In this document: positions 5,793 through 8,901 of the stretch, piece by piece
Layout of the letters: each line of letters starts with the position of its first letter
Position numbering within the stretch: position 1 is the first letter of the stretch
Assembly (NCBI GenBank): GCA_004298625.1
Contig: SCSY01000246.1
Span: forward strand, 1 to 8,901
Reading direction: 5' to 3'
DNA from: Nitrospirota bacterium
GTDB lineage: Bacteria; Nitrospirota; Thermodesulfovibrionia; Thermodesulfovibrionales; UBA1546
Length of the DNA stretch: 8,901 nucleotides
The notes under the pieces: generated by a model
The model's database searches: none
The model's input: only the letters and a program-made list of their open reading frames with translations
Told to the model about the DNA's origin: nothing
Made by a program: the position numbers and the translations under genes

Positions 5793-8246
5793 ATGGTAGA
5801 CCTGACAATTGATAATAAAAAAATCTCTGTGGAAGAAGGCACTACAATCCTTAAGGCCGCCCAGATGAACGGCATTAAGATACCTAATATGTGTTATGAC
5901 AAACGGCTCAGGCCTTACGGAGGATGCAGGCTCTGTGTTGTTGAAGTCGAAGGCCAGCCGAGGCTTTTTGCCTCATGTTCGACACCGGCGGCTTCAAACA
6001 TGATAGTTAAGACAGACACCCCGAAGTTAAGGAAAGCGCGTCAGACAGTCCTTGAACTTTTACTTATCCATCATCCATTGGACTGCCCGATATGCGATAA
6101 GGCAGGCGAATGCGACCTTCAGGACATTGCTTATGAATACGGCAAACCCGAAGGACGTTTTATAAGGCACAGGAAAGATATGCCTCCTGATGTAAGGGGT
6201 CCCCTGGTGGAACTGACAGCCAACAGGTGCATTCTCTGCGGAAAATGCGTGCGTATATGCTCCGAGCATCAGGGTCGCGGGGCGCTTGGATTTATCGGAA
6301 GAGGGTTTCCAACAGTTGTTCAAGCGGCATTCGGTGAAATCCTTGAGTGCGATTACTGCGGGCAGTGCATAGACATATGCCCTACAGGAGCGTTGTTAAG
6401 CAAGCCGTTCAAGTTTCAGGCGCGCGCATGGTTTCTTGAGGAAAAAGATACGATATGTCCTTTCTGCGGCTGCGGCTGCACCCTGACCCTCGGCATAAGG
6501 GAAGGAAAGATACTGAGGTCCAGGGCCAAAGAAGATAACGGCAGGAGCGAGGGCAACCTGTGCGGAAGAGGCAGGTTCGGGTTTGATTACATATACAGCG
6601 AGAACCGCCTGAAAACACCCATGATAAGAAAAGAGGGGAACCTGGTCCCTGCGACATGGGACGAGGCATTGACATACATAAGCGAAGGCCTGAAATACGT
6701 TATAAGCTCCTATGGCAGGGAATCCGTAGGCGCAATCGGTTCTCACAGATGCACGAATGAAGATAACTTCATGCTGAAAAAATTCATGCTGAACGTTGTC
6801 GGTTCAAATAACATTGACTCTTCCGCTGCCTTCGGGTATTCAAAGGTTCAGAAGGCGCTCGATAAGGCATTGGGAATGAAAGCTCACCCGATAAATATGA
6901 AGGCGCCGTTGGGCAAAGAAGTTATTTTAATAATAGAATCGGATATAAGCATTACGCATCCTGTTTTCGGTCTTAACATCCTTCAGGCAAAAAGAGACGG
7001 CTCAAAGTTGATTGTGGCGGATTCAAGGCAGACAAAGCTTACGCGGCACAGTTCAAGCCGCCTGAAGATGAAACAGGGAACTTCGGTTGCATTTCTTAAC
7101 GGCTTGATGAAGATCATTATAGACAAGGGTCTTTTTAACCGAGAGATTGTTTCAAAAATGTCAGGATTTTCAGAGTTCGAAAAGGGACTGAAATATTATA
7201 CTCCTGATAAGGCGTCGAAGATTACAGGCATATCCGAAGAAGACCTTGCAGTTACTGCAGAGGCTCTCGCAAAGGCAAAGAGCAGGATGCTCTCTTTCAC
7301 TGTCGGTCTTGCCGAGAATACAAAAGGCGCCGACACAGTCCTTGCCGCCTCGAATATGATAATCCTTCTGGGAGAGGATTCAAGCTCGCTCCAGATACCC
7401 TCGGAATATGCAAACACATACGGGCTTTCCAGTATGGGACTGCATCATGAAACAGGGAAAAATATATTCAACATGCTTTATGAACCAGGCTCTTTTCATG
7501 CGCTCTACATAATGGGCGAGGACCCGGTTTCAGCCTTTCCATACAATTCAAAGATAATGGGGAATCTTAAATCCCTTGAACTGCTCGTTGTTCAGGATAT
7601 TGCCTTAACAGAAACAGCGAAGTTGGCGCATGTGGTCTTGCCTGCCTCAAGCTGGGCTGAGAAAGACGGCACATTCATCAATGCCGAGGGCGTAACTCAG
7701 AACTTAAAGAAGATAGTTGATGCGCCGGGTCAGTCCCTGCCTGACTGGCAGATACTGAGAAATCTGTCCCTGTCTATGGGAAGAGAGATTGCCGTCAGGA
7801 ACCTTGAAGATATTTCGGAAGAAATCAGGAACACAATACGGGAAGAGCTTGCATCGGATAAAAGGGTCTTTAGCCCTGTGTCTTATGCAGCGACAGAAGA
7901 GCCCGACACGGAATATCCATTGGCGCTTGTTACGAGAGATGTCTTGCAGCATTCAGGAACCATGTCCACAAGGTCCAAGGCGCTCGATCTTGTTGTCTCG
8001 GAGGCGTTTCTTGAGATAAACGATGAAGACGCCCAAAAATTTGCAATCCCCGACAGTAGCCATGTCAAGGTTACCTCAAGGAGAGGGACTGTTTATCTGA
8101 AGGCAAAGGTTTCGGATGCCGTTCCGGCAGGGACGGTTTTTACGTCAATTCATTTTCCTCACGGCCGCGTCAATGCGCTTACTAATCCTCCGGAGAATGG
8201 AACGGCAGCCGCGGGAGCGGTTAAGGTGGAATTGGTGAAGGGTTAA
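5793..8246 (+). CDS. nuoG: NuoG-like Fe-S / molybdopterin-fold subunit without the catalytic Cys/Sec
   Basis: The 817-residue product conducts electrons through up to five Fe-S clusters. In order: a [2Fe-2S] domain (Cys34, Cys45, Cys48, Cys62); the His-Cys [4Fe-4S] motif (His94, Cys98, Cys101, Cys107); two ferredoxin-type [4Fe-4S] clusters (Cys146/149/152/156 and Cys186/189/192/196); and an N7-type cluster (Cys222, Cys225, Cys229, Cys257). A full molybdopterin oxidoreductase fold follows (about 275-660) with 'GEDPVSAFP' and a 'LPASSWAEKDGTFIN' stretch, then a dinucleotide-binding C-terminal domain (about 706-815, 'HSGTMSTRS', 'NALTNPP'). At the place of the Sec/Cys-His pair of formate dehydrogenase ('NN.D' plus six residues) it has Gly348-Tyr349, and 'LCGRGRFG' carries Arg where formate dehydrogenases have the electron-relay Lys. 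It therefore looks like NuoG rather than an active formate dehydrogenase. Whether a pterin cofactor is bound cannot be told. It ends the tight three-gene operon. Confidence 0.88.
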   Translation: MVDLTIDNKKISVEEGTTILKAAQMNGIKIPNMCYDKRLRPYGGCRLCVVEVEGQPRLFASCSTPAASNMIVKTDTPKLRKARQTVLELLLIHHPLDCPICDKAGECDLQDIAYEYGKPEGRFIRHRKDMPPDVRGPLVELTANRCILCGKCVRICSEHQGRGALGFIGRGFPTVVQAAFGEILECDYCGQCIDICPTGALLSKPFKFQARAWFLEEKDTICPFCGCGCTLTLGIREGKILRSRAKEDNGRSEGNLCGRGRFGFDYIYSENRLKTPMIRKEGNLVPATWDEALTYISEGLKYVISSYGRESVGAIGSHRCTNEDNFMLKKFMLNVVGSNNIDSSAAFGYSKVQKALDKALGMKAHPINMKAPLGKEVILIIESDISITHPVFGLNILQAKRDGSKLIVADSRQTKLTRHSSSRLKMKQGTSVAFLNGLMKIIIDKGLFNREIVSKMSGFSEFEKGLKYYTPDKASKITGISEEDLAVTAEALAKAKSRMLSFTVGLAENTKGADTVLAASNMIILLGEDSSSLQIPSEYANTYGLSSMGLHHETGKNIFNMLYEPGSFHALYIMGEDPVSAFPYNSKIMGNLKSLELLVVQDIALTETAKLAHVVLPASSWAEKDGTFINAEGVTQNLKKIVDAPGQSLPDWQILRNLSLSMGREIAVRNLEDISEEIRNTIREELASDKRVFSPVSYAATEEPDTEYPLALVTRDVLQHSGTMSTRSKALDLVVSEAFLEINDEDAQKFAIPDSSHVKVTSRRGTVYLKAKVSDAVPAGTVFTSIHFPHGRVNALTNPPENGTAAAGAVKVELVKG

Positions 8247-8358
8247 CTTAAAGGATGGACTTTCATTTGATAGAAGATATGATTTTGATATGATGTATAA
8301 AGGAACTGCGCATATTTGCATGGAAGGCGCGGAAATATAGTTGGGGATGTGGTGAAAT
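8247..8358 (+). other. Intergenic gap after the NADH dehydrogenase-like operon
   Basis: This 112-base AT-rich spacer separates the NuoG-like gene from the sensor gene. It contains no hairpin followed by a T run, so no intrinsic terminator is evident and read-through is possible. It holds only frames of 12 and 16 codons, which I do not call as genes. TTGATA (8267) and TATAAA (8296) are present but 23 bases apart, too far for a standard sigma-70 promoter. Confidence 0.5.
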
Positions 8359-8901
8359 ATGGCGACTGTTCCTCAAAAAATAAGCATAGAGGGCAAAGGG
8401 TTAAGAAATAAGCTTACGGTTATTGCTTCCCTGCTGTTTTTACTTCCTTCTTTTGTCATCATATATATACTTCACAAGGAAAATGTATCAATAACCTCTG
8501 ACTATTCTTATCTTGTCATGATCGGGCTTACCCTTTGTCTGGCCCTTGCCGGCCTGATTATTCTGAGAAAGATTTTCAGTGAATTTATCGTGGTCTCCGA
8601 TTATATGAAAAAGGCCGAGGCCGGCCAGATGTATATGATGGAAGTTCAGAAAAGCACCGCCGAACTTCATGATATATCGGTTTCTTTTAATAATTTAATG
8701 AGAAAACTCGAAGAGACTACGAAGCGCCTTGAGGATCAGGCATCTGAACTAAAAGAAGAGACTATCAAGCGCAAACGCGCAGAAGAGGGACTTTTGTTGA
8801 TGGTAAAGGCCGTTGAAAATACCAAGACAGGGATCACGTTTGCCGACCGGGACAACGTAATACGTTATACGAATCCGGCTGAGGCTAAGATGCATGGTTA
8901 T
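8359..8901 (+). CDS. Membrane-bound PAS-domain sensor protein, 3' partial (probable histidine kinase)
   Basis: Only the first 181 codons are present; the frame is still open at the window end. The start is ATG 8359, preceded by a G-rich stretch (GGGGATGTGGTG) serving as a probable ribosome binding site. Two membrane helices are clear: about residues 20-38 (LTVIASLLFLLPSFVIIYI) and 51-69 (YLVMIGLTLCLALAGLIIL). Only about a dozen residues lie between them, so there is no sizeable periplasmic sensor domain. Residues about 85-148 are charged and coiled-coil-like. From about 149 a PAS domain begins ('AVENTKTGITFADRDNVIRYTNPAEAKMHGY'-type pattern, residues 151-181), so sensing is likely cytoplasmic or at the membrane, for example of redox state or a small ligand. 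The output domain lies beyond the window: histidine kinase is the commonest, but a diguanylate cyclase or sigma-54 activator cannot be excluded. It follows the REC-NuoE operon in the same direction. Confidence 0.75.
   Translation, partial: MATVPQKISIEGKGLRNKLTVIASLLFLLPSFVIIYILHKENVSITSDYSYLVMIGLTLCLALAGLIILRKIFSEFIVVSDYMKKAEAGQMYMMEVQKSTAELHDISVSFNNLMRKLEETTKRLEDQASELKEETIKRKRAEEGLLLMVKAVENTKTGITFADRDNVIRYTNPAEAKMHGY

Noticed and set aside
5793..8246. Annotation as a catalytic formate dehydrogenase alpha subunit
   Set aside because: The Cys/Sec-His pair and relay Lys are absent, no TGA Sec codon lies in frame, and 'LC.RGRFG' follows the NuoG pattern.
8255..8340. Tiny ORFs of 12 and 16 codons between the NuoG-like gene and the sensor gene
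   Set aside because: They are too short, without a convincing ribosome binding site or recognisable peptide.

Overview
The window holds two unrelated gene blocks, all on the plus strand. Mid-range GC in the central operon, a NuoEFG/HydB-type electron-transfer module and AT-rich flanking surface-protein genes suggest an anaerobic or microaerophilic Gram-negative bacterium, perhaps Nitrospirota or a deltaproteobacterial lineage. That placement is inference; no rRNA or marker gene is present.

Left block (about 1-2924, AT-rich): the 3' end of a protein with a carboxypeptidase-regulatory-like beta-sandwich overlaps by 11 bases a gene for an exported protein of about 773 residues. The exported protein has a zinc-dependent phospholipase C / P1-nuclease-like N-terminal domain, three cysteine-rich Ig-like repeats and a cysteine-rich tail. 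A doubtful 37-codon ORF overlaps its stop codon.

Central block (2935-8246, higher GC): three tightly packed genes form an NADH-oxidising module. The first encodes a complete response-regulator receiver (REC) domain fused to a NuoE-type [2Fe-2S] domain. The second encodes a HydB/HndC-type NuoF flavoprotein with an extra N-terminal thioredoxin-like domain and a C-terminal two-cluster ferredoxin domain. The third encodes a NuoG-like molybdopterin-fold protein with a full set of Fe-S motifs, but no Cys or Sec where formate dehydrogenases carry their molybdenum ligand. Together they should pass electrons between NADH and several Fe-S clusters. No complex I membrane-arm gene follows, so the partner (quinone arm, ferredoxin, hydrogenase or other) is not visible here.

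Right block (8359-8901): the start of a two-helix membrane protein with a coiled coil and a PAS domain, probably a sensor histidine kinase or another signalling protein, cut by the window end. Its position after an operon whose first protein carries a phosphoacceptor REC domain makes a signalling link to the redox module plausible but unproven.

No tRNA, rRNA, CRISPR array, insertion sequence or convincing rho-independent terminator was seen.
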